Below, piece by piece: positions 29,624 through 42,589 of a DNA stretch of 64,000 bases. The notes beneath the pieces were generated by a model, which was not told where the DNA came from, did no database searches, and was given only the letters and a program-made list of their open reading frames with translations. A program made the position numbers and the translations under genes. Source of the stretch: Rheum nobile (Eukaryota; Streptophyta; Magnoliopsida; Caryophyllales; Polygonaceae). Each line of letters starts with the position of its first letter. The first letter of the stretch is position 1. The DNA is taken from positions 4,254,001 through 4,318,000 of the forward strand of contig WOAB01000211.1 in NCBI GenBank assembly GCA_027886185.1, written 5' to 3'.

Positions 29624-30468
29624 TGATGTGATATGACTCCTCAGGTGAGTCCTAGATCTCCTTCCGAACTGATCGTGATCAAGCAAGTCGTTGTCTTCTC
29701 CGGATCTACTCAAACACACTTGGGTTTATTGACTTCCAACGTGATGGTAGCCAAGGGATGCTCTCGGCCTCTAACGTGCTATAGGTTCTCGAAAGCACAT
29801 GCAGTAACACCGGGATGAGTGCTAATGGGATTGAACCAACATGATGGATTAATCAAGGGAGGCAACATGATCTCTGATCGAACAAGAATGACAAGGGTGA
29901 CGCCTTAGGGTTTATGAGGAGAACGATCTACTTCAAATAAACCAATCCTAAAATGTAAGGGAGAAAATGAATAGTATTGGCTTATATAGCCAAGGCATTC
30001 GGCCATGGGCCTAAACAACACTAATGGGCCGCTTCACTTAACACAAGACACACACACGCCCAAAATTAGAAACTACCAAAAATAGCAAAATAATCTCAAA
30101 ACGGAAAGTATCAAAATTTTCGGGAAAATAACCTCAAAATGGAAATAACATGGAATCATAGGCTCATGGAAAGAGCGCCACAAGAGGTGTCGTTAGGCAC
30201 GCGCCAAGACATAACGCGTCGAGCGCCATGGCGCTAATGGAGCACCGCTACCTTGAGCGTTGCGGAGCGCTATGGGGCGCTGACCTTAACGGTGGCTAAT
30301 GTCACAAGGGTCGACGTCTTTGCTCTGATGGTGTCGTTGCAAGCTAGCACTCTCATGACAATGGACTGAGTGGCTCGAGCAATGGCGCGAGCCCTAGTGA
30401 CAGGGCCATTACTCTTGAAACTCGTCATCTCATCTTCGTCCATCACCGTCAAGGGTTGGGGGCCATCA
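29624..30468 (-). repeat. gypsy C 3' LTR
   Basis: On the minus strand it starts TGATGGCCCCCAACCCTTGA and its first part is readable as a pol tail (MTVMDEDEM, NGPVTRARAIARATQ). It contains repeated GGCGCT/GCGCCA words at about 30170-30290, but no perfect hairpin array like those of gypsy A or B. It ends at the plus-strand TGATGTGATATG (29624). Confidence 0.85.
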
Positions 30469-30479
30469 TCCTTTTTGGT

Positions 30480-31500
30480 TGCGAATCTTCCCTGATTCGT
30501 TCTTATCGTACTCTAGGGGCATAAGGAGAGAGATCTGCCACGTTGAACGTTGGGTGCACACCATACTCATTTGGTAGCTCCTTACAATAGGCATTGTCGC
30601 CAAAGTGCTCCAGGACCTGGAATGGACCATCGTCGCGAAGGTCTAGCTTGGTGCGCCACTTGGTCGGAAAGCGCTACTTGCTCAAGTGTAGCCACACCCT
30701 GTCTCCGGGCGCGAAAATGACACGGCGCCGACACTATAGTTGTGCCCTGGTCCTCTAGTGAAACTGTTGCACGAACTCGACTCTCCTGGCTCCTTGAAGG
30801 TTCTCGGCATCACACATGGGGTGTGGCATCAAATCCAGCGGTGTGAGCGGGTTCCTCTCATACCCCACCTCAAATGGTGTGAGGTTGGTCGCTGAGTACA
30901 TTGATCTGTTATAGGAAAACTCAACAAAAGGTAGTAAGTCTTCCCAATAGTGAGGGTTGGACCTAAGCAAGGTTCTAAGCAGTGTGCCTAAAGTCTGATT
31001 GGTTACCTCGGTCTTGCCATCGGTCTAGGGATGATAGCTAGTACTAAATAGGAGGTTGGTGCTTAGCTTTCCCCAAAGGGTCTTCAAAAAACAGCACACA
31101 AACTTCACGTCCCTTTTACTCATAATGGTATGTGGTATCTCATGAAGCTTAAGCACATGCTCAAAAAATAAGGTAGCTATGACTGAAGCATTGTTGGTCG
31201 TCCTACAAGGGATAAAGTGGGCCATCTTGGAGAACCTATCAACAACCACAAAGATCAAGTCTTTCCCCTTCTTAGAAGTAGGCAACCACATCACAAAATC
31301 CATAGAAACGTCTGCCCAAGGTGCTATAGGTATGGTTAAGGGAGTGTACAATCCATGCGGACTCTAGCCTTGGCCTTGTTGCAAGTCACACAACTCTTAC
31401 AAAATCTAGTGACATGCCTAGTCATGTGGGGACAATAGAAATGATCCTTGAGGGCTGCAAGGGTTTTGGCTATGCCAAAGTGTCCACGACCCTCATGTGC
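30480..31500 (-). pseudogene. gypsy C integrase and pol tail
   Basis: The minus-strand blocks are PWADVSMDFVMWLPTSKKGK and VVVDRFSKMAHFIPCRTT (first catalytic Asp region), LHEIPHTIMSKRDVKFVCCF (the usual SDRD is changed to SKRD, so the second catalytic Asp is in doubt) and HYWEDLLPFVEFSYNRSMYS. The C-terminal tail is GPFQVLEHFGDNAY and YGVHPTFNVADLSPY. Stops occur between the blocks. No chromodomain is recognised. Confidence 0.85.
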
Positions 31501-32515
31501 CTCAAGATAAGGAGGTGCCTAATAGAGGATTGGGGAATGCAAAGTTTCCCGGCCCTAAAAACGTATCCCTCATTCACAAAATAACTTTCAAACTCACCCC
31601 TAAATGTAAAGGTGTCATAAATGGACTTAAAGAAATCATCAGTAGCATATAAGTACTTAATCAATGAAAATCCTAAAACCTTAGCATCGAGATGAGTTAA
31701 GAGCACGTACCTACGAGAAAGGGCATCAACTACCACATTCTCCTTACCTTTCACATGCTTGACCACATAGGGGAAGGTCTCCATGAACTCCACCCACCTA
31801 ACATGGTGCCGACCCAGAGCTGCTTGACACTTGAGATATACAAGTGCCTCATGATTCGAGTAACTTGACCCTTGAGATATGCAAGTGCCGCATGATCCGA
31901 GTGGATCACAAATTCCTTGGGCCACAGGTAATGCTACCAACTCTTCAACACCCGAATGAGAGCATAAAGCTCCTTGTCATATGTGGGGTAGTTAAGGCTG
32001 ATGATGTTGAGCTTCTCGCTAAAGTAAGTGATGGGGTGTCGTTCTTGTAGCAGGAAGCCGCAAATGCTGTGGTTGGAGGCGTCACACTCCACCTCGAAGG
32101 TCTTGGTAAAGTCAGGAAGCTGGAGGAAAGGGGCGTTGTAGAGCTTGTCTTTTAAGGCTTGGAAGGCAGCCTCATATGTGTCGATCCAGTCAATAGTGGC
32201 GGCCTTCTTGGTGAGCTCATACAGTGAGGTGGCAATAGTGCTGAAGTCGCACACAAACCGCCTGTAGAAGCTAACCAAGCCTAGAAACGACCGAACCATG
32301 GTTGGGGTCGTAGGGCTCGACCACTCCTTGATGGCGTGAATCTTATCCTCGTCCATGCTCAAGCCATCCTTAGATACAACGAACCCTAGGAAAATAGTTG
32401 TGTCAGAGCATAATCGACACTTTGCCACATTGGCATACAATTGCACTTTGCTAAGGCACTCTAAAACTTGTCTAAGGTGGTCTACATGGTCCTCTAAGCT
32501 ACGGCTATACACCAA
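31501..32515 (-). pseudogene. gypsy C RT thumb and RNase H
   Basis: An open frame (32515-31934) reads SRSLEDHVDHLRQVLECLSK, FLGFVVSKDGLSMDEDKI, VRSFLGLVSFYRRFVCDFST and then RNase H: VECDASNHSICGFLLQ, YFSEKLNIISLNYPTYDKEL. The continuation is in another frame. A duplicated stretch around 31835-31890 (CTTGAGATATACAAGTGC and CTTGAGATATGCAAGTGC) disrupts the RNase H Asp block. KGKENVVVDALSRR marks the end of the domain. Confidence 0.85.
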
Positions 32516-33070
32516 AATGTCATCGAATTACACAACAACAAATTTCCCCAAATATTGTCTCAAAACATGATTCAATGGACGCATGAATGTTCTCAGGGAG
32601 TTGGTGAGCCTGAAAGGCATGACAAGCTACTCGTAGAGGCCATACTTTGTCTTAAACATTGACTACCATTCATCACCATCCTTCATACGAATCTGGTAGT
32701 AGCCACTCTTGAGATCGATATTCGAGAAGAGTGTGGCACCACGAAGTTCGTCCAACATGTCGTCCAGGTGAGGGATGGGATGGCAATACTTCACGGTCAT
32801 CCAGTTGATGGTGCGGTAGTTGACACACATGTGCCATGTGCCATCCTTCTTGGGCAACGGAATCACTGGCACAACACACGGGCTCAAACTCTCGCGCACT
32901 AAGCCCTTGTCCATCCAATCCTGGACCTGACGTTGAAGTTCCTTCGTCTCCTCTAGGTTGGAGTGGTAGACGGGCCGGTTAGGCAAGGAGGCACTGTGCA
33001 CAAGATCAATATGGTGCTCAATGCCTCGCAATGGGGGTAACCCCTCTAGCAAGTCCTCTGGCATGACATC
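32516..33070 (-). pseudogene. gypsy C reverse transcriptase fingers and palm
   Basis: MPEDLLEGLPPLRGIEHHID opens the RT. CVVPVIPLPKKDGTWHMCVN, HLDDMLDELRGATLFSNIDL and KSGYYQIRMKDGDEW follow, then a stop. At the catalytic site the Tyr codon has become TAA (minus-strand codon at 32530-32528), directly before FDDILVYS. The polymerase centre is thus lost by a nonsense mutation. Confidence 0.9.
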
Positions 33071-35612
33071 CTAAAATTCCTGCAACAAGGAAGATACATC
33101 AAGGGGTAAATCAACTAGATCCTTAGCAATTGAAAGACACGCTTGAGGAACCAATAAAAGAAAGGAATTTGTCCCTGAATAATGGGAGGGAAGTCCCTCT
33201 GGCGCGCTAAGAGAATTATGTTCTCACATCGGCCTTGGACGGAAAGCTCGGCATCGCTGTCGCACTTGCTAGATCGGGCGTCGGGAGCCTGGTCGCGAGT
33301 GCCACTGGCATTGCGGTCCTACTTGGCCGCGCGCCATGGCAGTGGCTTGATGGCGCCGTTGTCACTGCTGCCAGGTACATGGCCCTTGCCTTTGTTCTTA
33401 GGCGTGACATAGGGTGCGGTAGGAGGTGCGGCTGTCCGAGCGACGTCAAGATCCTTTTAGCGATTTCGCTGCACTTGATCTTGAATGATCTCTTATGGTG
33501 ACATGAGAAGCAAGGTGACTCACTTCCCACCATGAATAAATACTTAGGTGTTGAGGAATCCGTCGTGGATAGCATTCTTATCAAACAACCAAGGACGACC
33601 AAGCAAGAGATGAGTAGCATTCATAGATATGACATCACACAAAACCGTATCATTATAATGACCAATTTGAAAAGTGATGTGACATTTCCTGGTTAGCACA
33701 TTACCCTTATCCTCGGATATCCACTGTAAACCATATGGCTAAGGGTGAAGGATCGTTATTAAGTTAAGGTGCTTGGGTATAAAGGACCTCCTTAGATTTG
33801 GCTGTTTGGACCAAACATCTAGTTTGGAACATGATTGGCTGTTTGGACCAAACATCTAGTTTGGAACAAATTCTCACATTGGTCTAATAGTTCTCCTTCC
33901 TTCACGTTGACGACTCACCTGATGACTATGTCAAGCGATATACTGACATTGGGATCGACGACAGGGCAGGCGTAGGCGTCCTCTTCTTCTTCTTCCTTCG
34001 CATAGTGTCCATCGTCCTACTCTTCAAAAGATTCATAGTCGGAAGCTTGGGTATAGAGGACCTCCTTGGAGTTGGGGCAGTCACGCTGAATGTGACTACT
34101 GCCGCCACACTTGAAGTAGGCTTGGTCACGAGCTCGGTTGCACGCTGCGGGGGCACGGCATCAAGAGCATGCAGTGCGGGTGAGCGAGCGTCGCGACGGT
34201 CGTTGCACTTACCTCTCCGAACTTGCGGATAAGATTGCACATTAGATGAACCAAATCGACTAGAGTTAGAAGTATACCTATTTGGAGCCGATGAGGTCCA
34301 TCAGTCACGCTTCTTGTGCCATTATGACTCGTGCAACTTCATGGCCGCGTGTTGAGTTCCTTGATAGGGAGCACCTCAAGTTGATCTCGGATGGACAAGT
34401 TGAGACCGCTCAAGAACTTGGTATACAGGGCCGATGGGGCTACACTCACGCCGACCTTGTAATGAAGATCCTCAATCTCCGAAAAGAACTGCAATCGGGT
34501 CTTGGTTCTCTGTCTGGTGAGCGATCTTCAATCGCATGTCCTCCTTGTAGTCTTCCGGGACATACGCCTTGTCATGACATACACCAATTGCTCCCATGTT
34601 GTGATTGGAGCCCATCCTCGCTGACGGCGGTGCTCTGTGAAGCCTAAACCCTAAACCTGATACCACCATGATCTAGCACTGTCGGTGAAGTGCAATGTTA
34701 CAACCTCCACCTTCTCATGCTTCACATAGTGAAAGTGGCTGAGCACATAAGCCGTCGTCTAGACCCACTCTAAAAACTTTGCGGCATCGTACTCACCCGC
34801 AAATGGCTCAATATTTACTTTGATGTCATGCCGTGAGTTATGTTGTGGGGCCGCGGGGCGCTGCTCTTCGTAGCATCACTCATTGTAGCGTTGGTCGTCG
34901 TGGTCGCTATGACGCCTCTCTCGCTGACGTCATGGAAGGTCACGACGCTCATAGTCATGTGTGCCGGCTTCGAGCACCAATTTGAGGACCCATGCCTCAT
35001 CTTCATCCATGGCCTCATACGGATCCCGGACAGGAGGGTGCCAAGGTCGTTGGTGTGTAGCCTACTCCAAATCACCATCATCGCCGACAAACTCATGGTA
35101 GTCGTCGCGAGGCGGCATATGGCGGGACCCTATGCGTCGACGTTGGCATCTTGCTCAGCGGCGCCTATCAATTATGTTGAAAAACTGAAGGGGTCATTGG
35201 GGACGTAACAGTCTGAGCATGCATCATCGGTCTCATCACTCTCGGAACTGAACGCATGGTCTGACGGGGTGGCCTGTGGCTAGTAGCGGTCGGCCACATG
35301 CACTTGGCCCCGGTGACTCTCAATGACAGAGTTGAGTCGCTATAGCGGGGGGTGTTGCAATGTTGATGGATCTAGTGGGCCCTTGCACCGATCGCCAAGG
35401 GCGCTAAAGTCGCCATCTTGGCACTTAATTTTGTGGTCGATGTAGACTTGGGGCGTCGGTGTCGTAGGGGGCTCTGGTGGCGGCGCGGTTTGTTGAGCCT
35501 AGAGTGCGGCTAGTTGGCGCCATAAGTCTTACATTTCGGCATCCTTGGTCTGCTCAATCGCCATGACCCGAGGGGTGTGGTCGTCTCTGTGTTGATTATC
35601 ATTGGCTAACAT
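33071..35612 (-). pseudogene. gypsy C gag and protease, broken
   Basis: The best gag start is the ATG at 35612 (MLANDNQHRDDHTPRV); the N-terminal motif QVYIDHKIK recurs as QVYIDPRRH in gypsy D. The core is decayed. The zinc knuckle region reads YFKCGGSSHIQRDC (minus strand, about 34119-34078), with Tyr instead of the first Cys. Protease traces (about 33760-33560) include a region equivalent to CDV(I/V)-MDATHL in the relatives. A 36-bp tandem duplication at about 33798-33873 (GGCTGTTTGGACCAAACATC) and a re-used piece of the GGGTATA(A/G)AGGACCTCCTT segment (33780 and 34049) show local rearrangement. Stops are frequent. Confidence 0.75.
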
Positions 35613-36466
35613 GGTACCTATTGTGACCATAGAAAACACGCAAGGATCAAGAAGCACCAAAAGATATCAACAACACAACAAGTCAAGACAAGTCGAACCT
35701 AATCTCAACAACAACTCAAATTCCAATCGGGTTTGGTTACTACTTTGGCTGTATGTGAGGGAGTTATGGTAAGCAATAGGACAATCAAGCAATATCAATC
35801 AAGAAAATACCACAAAATCAATCCAAAACACAAAGCTACAAGTTGATTGTCAAGGATAGTATGAAAAGTTGCATGCAATCAAGTTAGAACTTTGATGTGG
35901 GTGCTAGACGATGGGGAGTTATGCTTAGTGGACTCGTTGCCGAAGTGATAGGGTTTTACCCTTAGCCTTTGGTCTTTTTTTATTTTTCCTCGACTTTGAT
36001 GTTTTTTTTAAATAGCCGACTGTTTTTTTCATTTGGTTCTGCAACAAGCATTTTTTCAAGAAAGAAACGCAATAACAATGAGATATTCCTATAAGATAAG
36101 AAGAGAATATTATGCAACTAATTATGGAAATAACGAGATACGCTTAACTAAAATACTAAACAAGAGAATCTATTAACAACTAAGGAAATAAAACAAGATA
36201 TATAAATATTTGCTAATAAAAGATATTGCAAGATATGGGATATGGCCGAATTTCTTTTTGTGATTGATGTCCAAAGACTTGCCCTAACTTAAAGGGTTAT
36301 CTAAACCTAATGAAAGGGAGTGTGCGGCGGTGGTGGTGGAAGAAGGGGGTGGCGGAAGCAAACCGTGGTGACAATAGTGGTAGATTAGGATGATAGGTAA
36401 GAGCGAAATACAGGAAGAGTTGAGAGAAAGATAAAGTTAACTTGACCACTGGAAGCTCATACCAAT
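35613..36466 (-). other. gypsy C leader and primer-binding site
   Basis: The minus-strand leader between LTR and gag carries the diverged primer site TGGTATGAGCTTCC (36464-36451). No gene is present. Confidence 0.65.
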
Positions 36467-37281
36467 TGATGCGATATGAGTCCTCAAGGTGAGTCCTAGA
36501 TCGCCTTCGGAACGGATTATGATCAAGCAAGTCGTCATCTTCTCCGGATCTACTCGAACACACTTGGGTTTGTTGGCTTCCAACGTGATGGCAACCAAGG
36601 GATGCTCTCAGCCTCTAACATGAAAGGTTCTCGAAAGCACAAACAAGAACACCAGGATGAACTCGCCAATGGGACTGAACCAACGTGATGGATCAATCAA
36701 GGGATGCAATGTGATGCCTCAGATCGAACAATAGTGAAAAGGGTGACGCCCTAGGGTTTATGAGGAGAACTCTCTACTTCAAATAAGCCAATGCTAAAAC
36801 ACAAGGGAGAAAATGAGAAGTCTTGGGTTATATAGCCAAGGAATTCGGCCACGGGCCTAAACAACACTAATGGGCCGGTGCACTTAACACAAGGCACACA
36901 CACGCCCAAAATGAAAAACTACTAAAAATACCAAAATAACCTTAAAACGGAAAATCTCAAAATATCCGGGAAAATAACCTCAAAATGGAAATAACATGGA
37001 ATTATAGCTCGCGGAGAGGGCGCCACGAGAAGCGTCAATGGACGCATGCCAAGACATGGAGTGTCGTTGTCGCGAGCACTGGGGCGCTGACCTTGATGGT
37101 GGCCAATGTCGCAAGGGTCGAGGTCTCCACCTCGATGGTGCCCTTGCAAGCTAGCGCTCTCATGACAATGGACTGAGTGGCTCGAGCAATGGCACAAGCA
37201 CAAGCCTTAGTGACGGGGTCCTTGCTCCTCAAGCTCATCATGTCTTCTTCGTCGTTTGCCGTCAACGGTTGGGGGCCATCA
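36467..37281 (-). repeat. gypsy C 5' LTR
   Basis: It is homologous along its length to 29624-30468, including the coding tail (LTANDEEDMMSLRSKDPVTK) and the terminal TGATGCGATATGAG on the plus strand. Many substitutions relative to the other LTR show that the element is old. Confidence 0.85.
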
Positions 37282-38245
37282 ACGGCACATGAAAGTTTTT
37301 GTTGTAATGCAACCCAAGTATGCCACCACGTATCATTGTCTTGAGCTTGTCTTGTTGTGGATTTTATGAAACATGCCTCCATGTCATTCGTGACTGCTCT
37401 TTTATTCGAGATATTTGGGTGCAACTAGGAGGTAGATAACACTAACCATATTTCATTGAGGCTGATATAAAATCTTGGGTGCTTGATAGATTGAAGGAAA
37501 GGAATGGATGGATCACACTCTTTGGCAACACGATATGGGGTTCTTTGACCTATAGGAACATGTTGCTTTATTTAGAAGGGGCAAATCAGCTCATTTGTAA
37601 CATGAATTTGATGTCTTTTAATTTCATTACTAAATTCTATTGGACAAAGATGAGGGTTACGAGTGAGTTGCGCAGACTCCGCAATCCTAGTTACCATCAC
37701 CAGCAGAATGGTTCAAGCTCAACTCTGATGGTGCTTCAAAAGGTAATACGGGATGGGTCGGTGGAGGGCGTTATGGTGCATTTTATTACTGGATTGTCTC
37801 TCCTCTTGTCCCCCTCTTATTTTGGGTCATGCTCGGCTCTTTGTGCCAAACGTTTTGCAAAATACACTGGTCTTATGCTCCTCATGAATTGTTGCTTCCA
37901 AAGATCATTGTAGAAACTGAAATCTCTGAAGCAGTTGATCTACTCACCAAGCTAGGACCTTGCCACGACCCATCCTGAATTTCATCTTATCTAGTGCCGC
38001 CATTCCCTTGTTTGTGATCCAGCATGGGAAATCAAGTTTAATCATGTGCCGCATCATTTCAATTCAGTTGCGAACTCTTTAGCAAATTTTTCATTTAGCA
38101 CTAATTTGGGTTTAGTTATTCATGATCAACCACCTCCCTCTATATTGCATCTTTTAAATGTTGGTTTATCTACCTGTTTTATCATACATTAGTTATAGAA
38201 TAATTTACTATGGGCTCTTGCCCTTTTCCTGACCCAAAAAATGTA
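37282..38245 (+). pseudogene. L1-type LINE ORF2 C-terminus with RNase H, broken
   Basis: This continues the LINE after gypsy C. CGFYETCLHVIRDCSFIRDI belongs to the zinc-binding RT-associated region, followed by IKSWVLDRLKERNGWITLFG. An RNase H domain of the plant LINE type begins FKLNSDGASKGNTGWVGGG; later blocks are PKIIVETEISEAVDLLTKLG and MGNQV, and decayed helices follow. The element ends at CTGACCCAAAAAATG (about 38240), a typical short A tail of plant L1 elements. Two or more frameshifts are present. Confidence 0.8.
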
Positions 38246-39124
38246 CAGTATGATTAGACCCGTCCATGAGCATATGCAAAATGGGCTACCGAACAGGGCC
38301 CACAATTTGTTGGGATCCAATATAAATTACTTCCGTGTTCGAATCCTGTCACCTCTTCTTACTTTTTTTGTTTTATTGCTTTTACATTAGACCAAATTCT
38401 ATGGCCCATCCCACTCCTATGCCATTGCTATTTTAGTCTTCTTGGTCCATCTCTTCTTATCATTTCTATTGTTGGTTGTTTCTCTATTTAATAGAAAACT
38501 AGTATTGTCCTTGAAGTACGGGTTTAACAAAAAAACATATTATACTATTTAAGTGTTATTGGATTTAGAATTGACCTACAATTTTCAATTATAATAAAAA
38601 TATATATTTATAAGCAGAATACAACTATTTAGATATCCAATTTCAAATTATATTACGTGATTGAATTTGTATTTATTAGTGTAATTGCATTTAGTTTCTT
38701 TTCCATTCCATCTCAATAATTTATATATCTAATTCAAATATCACCCGTTTGATAAAAACAATTGATGAAAAAATATATATTCCTCTTATTTTGACAGGTC
38801 AAAATATGCACTTTAACCAAAAAAAGAAACTATACTAATTCCAAATGTCCAACTCTAATGTTTCAAAGCGATTATCTCTTAGCTCAACCGCTTGTACAAA
38901 TGCTATAAGTTTTCAACACAAAAAAAAAAAACAAATCAAGAGCTCAAGCTAAATTTACTAACTATGGCTATTCATAAACAATTCAAAACACTTGTATAAT
39001 AACCATTATAGCGTACCATATATTAGATTGTGCAAAGATGTTTGGAAGGTTATACGAGGACTAAAACACAGATTCACCATGTCCATAAAAAAGTGTACGA
39101 CATCAAAACGATAGTATCCATCCA
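38246..39124. other. AT-rich intergenic DNA
   Basis: No gene is seen. A TGTTCGAATCC word at about 38336 resembles a pol III B box, but no A box was found at the expected distance. The rest is AT-rich single-copy-like sequence. Confidence 0.5.
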
Positions 39125-39480
39125 ATAGGATTCCAAGAGCACAAACATATTGTATGCAACATATTCCCTAAGACCACATTTAGCTATATGACACCTATCA
39201 ATAACATAAGCATGACATAATCATGAATTGAAACTGAACATAATCCCTAAGAGCACAAACATATTGTATGTAACATATGCAAAACAAAGAAATCAAGACA
39301 ATACCTATATGTGATATGATAGCATCCTCTCCAATGAACGTGTAGTCTATCAACTACACAAACATAATCATGAATTGAAGATGAACATATTCCCTGAGAG
39401 CACAAACATATTGTATGCAACATATGCAAAACAGAGAAAATCAAGACAATACCTAATTGTGATATGATAGCAACTACTAT
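39125..39480. repeat. tandem duplication, about 147-bp period
   Basis: TCATGAATTGAA starts at 39221 and again at 39368. Both copies continue through GAGCACAAACATATTGTATG, CATATGCAAAACA(A/G)AGA and TCAAGACAATACCTA to GTGATATGATAGCA. A partial third copy (GCACAAACATATTGTATG) lies at about 39138. Confidence 0.85.
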
Positions 39481-39740
39481 GAAGTGTAAAGTCAGCAACA
39501 ATCATTGGCACATAGTTTTGATAGTGATAGGTGCAAGATTGGAGGTAGAATGCTTCATAGAGATGACATTCACGGCACAATTAGCATGATTAGAAAGGCA
39601 GATTAAGTATGGCTATATTTCAAATCTTCATAGCTAAGGAAAATTAATGATGAGAAGGCACATGAAAATGACCAATACATAGTGTGACATATAACAAAGT
39701 CACATGAGATTGCTAAACTGTTGGTTGATATATAGGTCAC

Positions 39741-40318
39741 CTTTGAGAAATGAGAGACATCCATGTTGGTGTAATCCAATATATGATTCAAGGGTCTTCA
39801 TATCCATACTGTTTATTCTTGCAAAATGTGTTTCACCTAATCTGATGGGGTTGGGATTATTCCTACAAAACAAAGGTAAAAAGTAAGCTATATCATCGAT
39901 CTTAATTAACTCAAAAGATTACACTAAGTTAGAAAACTATTAGGAGTAAGTGTTCCTAATCTATCAAGGCCATATTTATGAAGTTGCTTAAAAATAATTC
40001 AGCCTCAGATCAAAACATATAGTTACACCAGATATATATTCCTAGTTACACAAAACCACATTTGTATCACCACCTGCTCACTAAACCATTTCCACAAAAA
40101 GTTCGACGGCATAATCAAATCAAAGACTCATAAGACTATGACATCCGCTATTTAAGAAGAAAAGTAGGATCCAAGGAAAAATCTCACGGTTTTCTTGATG
40201 TCGAGGCCTTGTCTCTCGAATCTAGCGGAGGGGGATTTGTAATCCATAAAGAAGAGGTTCAAGAGTGAATCCTTACCATCAGTTTGGGCATCAGGTTAGG
40301 GAAGTAGCGGTCCTCCAT
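39741..40318 (-). other. possible remnants of a split host gene
   Basis: On the minus strand an ATG at 40318 starts MEDRYFPNLMPKLM and runs into a consensus donor ATG/GTAAGG at 40277. Farther on, 39862-39741 is bounded by TTTTGTAG and GTGACC and is open in one frame (RLGETHFARINSMDMKTLES). The phases of the two do not fit directly, and no protein family is recognised. This may be a decayed or partial gene; chance is not excluded. Confidence 0.25.
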
Positions 40319-41020
40319 TGTCGAATAGGTTTGCGGCAGAGATGAAGGTGGAGTCGGTGGTGGTTGACTCCGGTAAGCACAAAGTATTAGGTTGGGTGTG
40401 TTAATTTAGGGAGACGAGGGATGGAATTCTGGGGGTTACACATGGATACAATACAAATCAAAGAGGAGAGAGAAGCCATTAATGTAGCAGTTGTACAATA
40501 ACAGGAGTTCCAGAAGAAGTGGTGCGATAATGGCCATTTAATGGAGAGAAGCAGTTATAGGCAGTTTAGTGTCTTGGGGGAAGAATGAACATAAAGTGGA
40601 TTTAGCAGTTTTGGGGAGAAAAGACAGAGTTAGGGAGAAGTGAATCAAATATTTTAACCTATTTGTTTATAGAAACGGTGAGGGACTAGGTGCTTACTTC
40701 AACATTATGCCATTTGACTAAATATTTTACACAGACTTGGACTCTCCCTTATACTGTATCAGATAGATGTCAATATCGTAATATTTCATCTCTTATATTT
40801 CTTATTTAGCAAATTAGTGAAAATAATCTATTTTCTTTTTGGTCTGACAAGTTTTCTTGTAAATGCAAATTAGCAAATGGCTTTTCTCTATTCAATAGTC
40901 CATACATACTAATTAACTTTTATAATTTTCGGCCTTCAAACAATCGAGAAGTAACCTCTCTCTAAAAACTAAAAGCTCCCACGTCTCTCTAAAAAATCAA
41001 ACCCAAATACTACAACCACT
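40319..41020. other. non-coding, with dispersed repeat copy 1
   Basis: No gene is seen. The segment 40785-40890 (TTATATTTCTTATTTAGCAA, then TTTTCTTGTAAATGCAAATT) recurs at 43019-43093 plus 43355-43372, where a solo LTR has split it. Confidence 0.6.
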
Positions 41021-42589
41021 ACTATCAACAACAACATCTAGAACAACAACAACAACAAAAACTACAAATTATCAATAAAAAAGATCAAATCTATACATGT
41101 TGAGGGACCCAACATGTATAAAATAACATCTAAGCAACCCCAATACTCTGTGGGTAATCCTATAATACATTCAAAACTCCAAAACCAAGCACCAACTGCT
41201 ATCAATCGGTCTTAAAACCCCGATTATGATATGTGTTAATAAAGCAACAAGTAAACTCTGATTTTTTTATTTGTTTTGACAATACTTCCCCAAAACATTC
41301 AGAGTGGGAGATTAACCCCATCTTACTAATTTTGTTCAAATTATTCAACATGTATGGTGGTCTTCTGTACAAAGAAAATGATTAATAACAATTAGGAAAA
41401 TAAGAAAGAAAATTGGGAAAAATATTGTTTGTTGGAGTTTATCATTCCATGAAACAACAATCCACACTTCAACAACTATATCCATTTTAGTTTTTACATA
41501 AAAAATGGAGTGCTCAATCGTGGCATCTGATTCAAATTTGTGTTTGTATTGTGCTCAAGTTGTTGGAAATAACATTTACCCTCAATCAATTTCACTACTC
41601 TCGTACATATGAAACAATTTCCACAAATTAGGGTTCATACCATAAAAATTAAATTCTTCTGGAACCATGAACCACCCTCGAATTAACAAGTCAAAATCAA
41701 CCGCAAACCATGTCAAACCCGTCGGAAACAACCGCAAAACCATCAATCTCACCGTCGTCCCACCACCAAGCCACATCTCTCACGGCCTCCCCGGTTCCAC
41801 CGCTTCAGATCTTCTTCCCCCATCGAGACATTCGCCCCCAAATTTGTAACACGAATTGCTAAACTCAACCTCTATCTTCCCCCGCCTCGTCGTGTCCCTT
41901 GCGCCAACATCAACATCCAAATTGACCCCTTCAATTGGCCATCAAGCTCTGTGTTCTTACCCTTGTTTACTCTTGTCATCTTCAAGTCAATCCCACATTT
42001 TAACTCTTGCAAAACACTAGATCCTCTTGATTCACTTTCCACCTCGTTCCATCCTCTATCGTCGTTTCTTTCGCTGCCTCTCAAACCATCACTTAGCACC
42101 AGATTACTAGATCTGATTGTCTCTGCTCTTCCTTTTGACTCATGCTGGGAGGAGAGTTTTGGTTTTAGAACTTTTATAGTTTTTTGAATAATAAACAAAT
42201 ATATACGTATTACCCTATTCCTATTGATCTGAAAGTTGTGCAAGGTAATTAATAATCTCAAGAGTTGGCCCTTTTTTCATGCACTATTTCCATCCCATAA
42301 ACCATTTTTTAAACCAATTTGTTTTTGTTTTCAAGACATATTTGTAGAAATTAATATTTATAAATATTGAATAATTGGGTTCCTTTTAGGGACCTCAATT
42401 ATTTTGTTTTGACCTTTTAGACCAATTTGTTAACACTAAATAAAATCATTATTATTTAAACAACTCTACAATACCACTTTCAATAATAAATATAAATTAT
42501 TATTAATATTACTCTATTTTCAAATATTATTATTATAATATTTTGGATCATTTTTTGTTTTTTTTGGCATTTTATTGCATTTAACGGGC
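41021..42589. other. non-coding or unrecognised sequence
   Basis: An ACAACA microsatellite lies at about 41021-41067. From about 41660 to 42190 the plus strand is C-rich and has open frames on both strands (41667-41849 plus, 41872-42261 minus) that match nothing recognisable; a gene fragment is possible but cannot be named. The rest is AT-rich. Confidence 0.4.

Larger units (their letters stand above)
29624..37281 (-). mobile_element. gypsy C: full-length but dead Ty3/gypsy element
   Basis: This 7658-bp minus-strand element splits the LINE. The LTRs are 29624-30468 (3', 845 bp) and 36467-37281 (5', 815 bp), with TGATGG...CATCA ends on the minus strand. Its primer site, TGGTATGAGCTTCC (36464-36451), is a diverged initiator tRNA-Met type. 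The polypurine tract is AACCAAAAAGGA (about 30480-30469). Gag, protease, RT, RNase H, integrase and the pol tail are all traceable but full of stops and frameshifts. Flanks GAGAC and ACGGC do not match, so the target duplication is lost or the ends are recombinant. Confidence 0.85.

Noticed and set aside
38280..38400. SINE with B box TGTTCGAATCC
   Set aside because: No A box at the right spacing, and the A-rich stretch before it belongs to the LINE tail.
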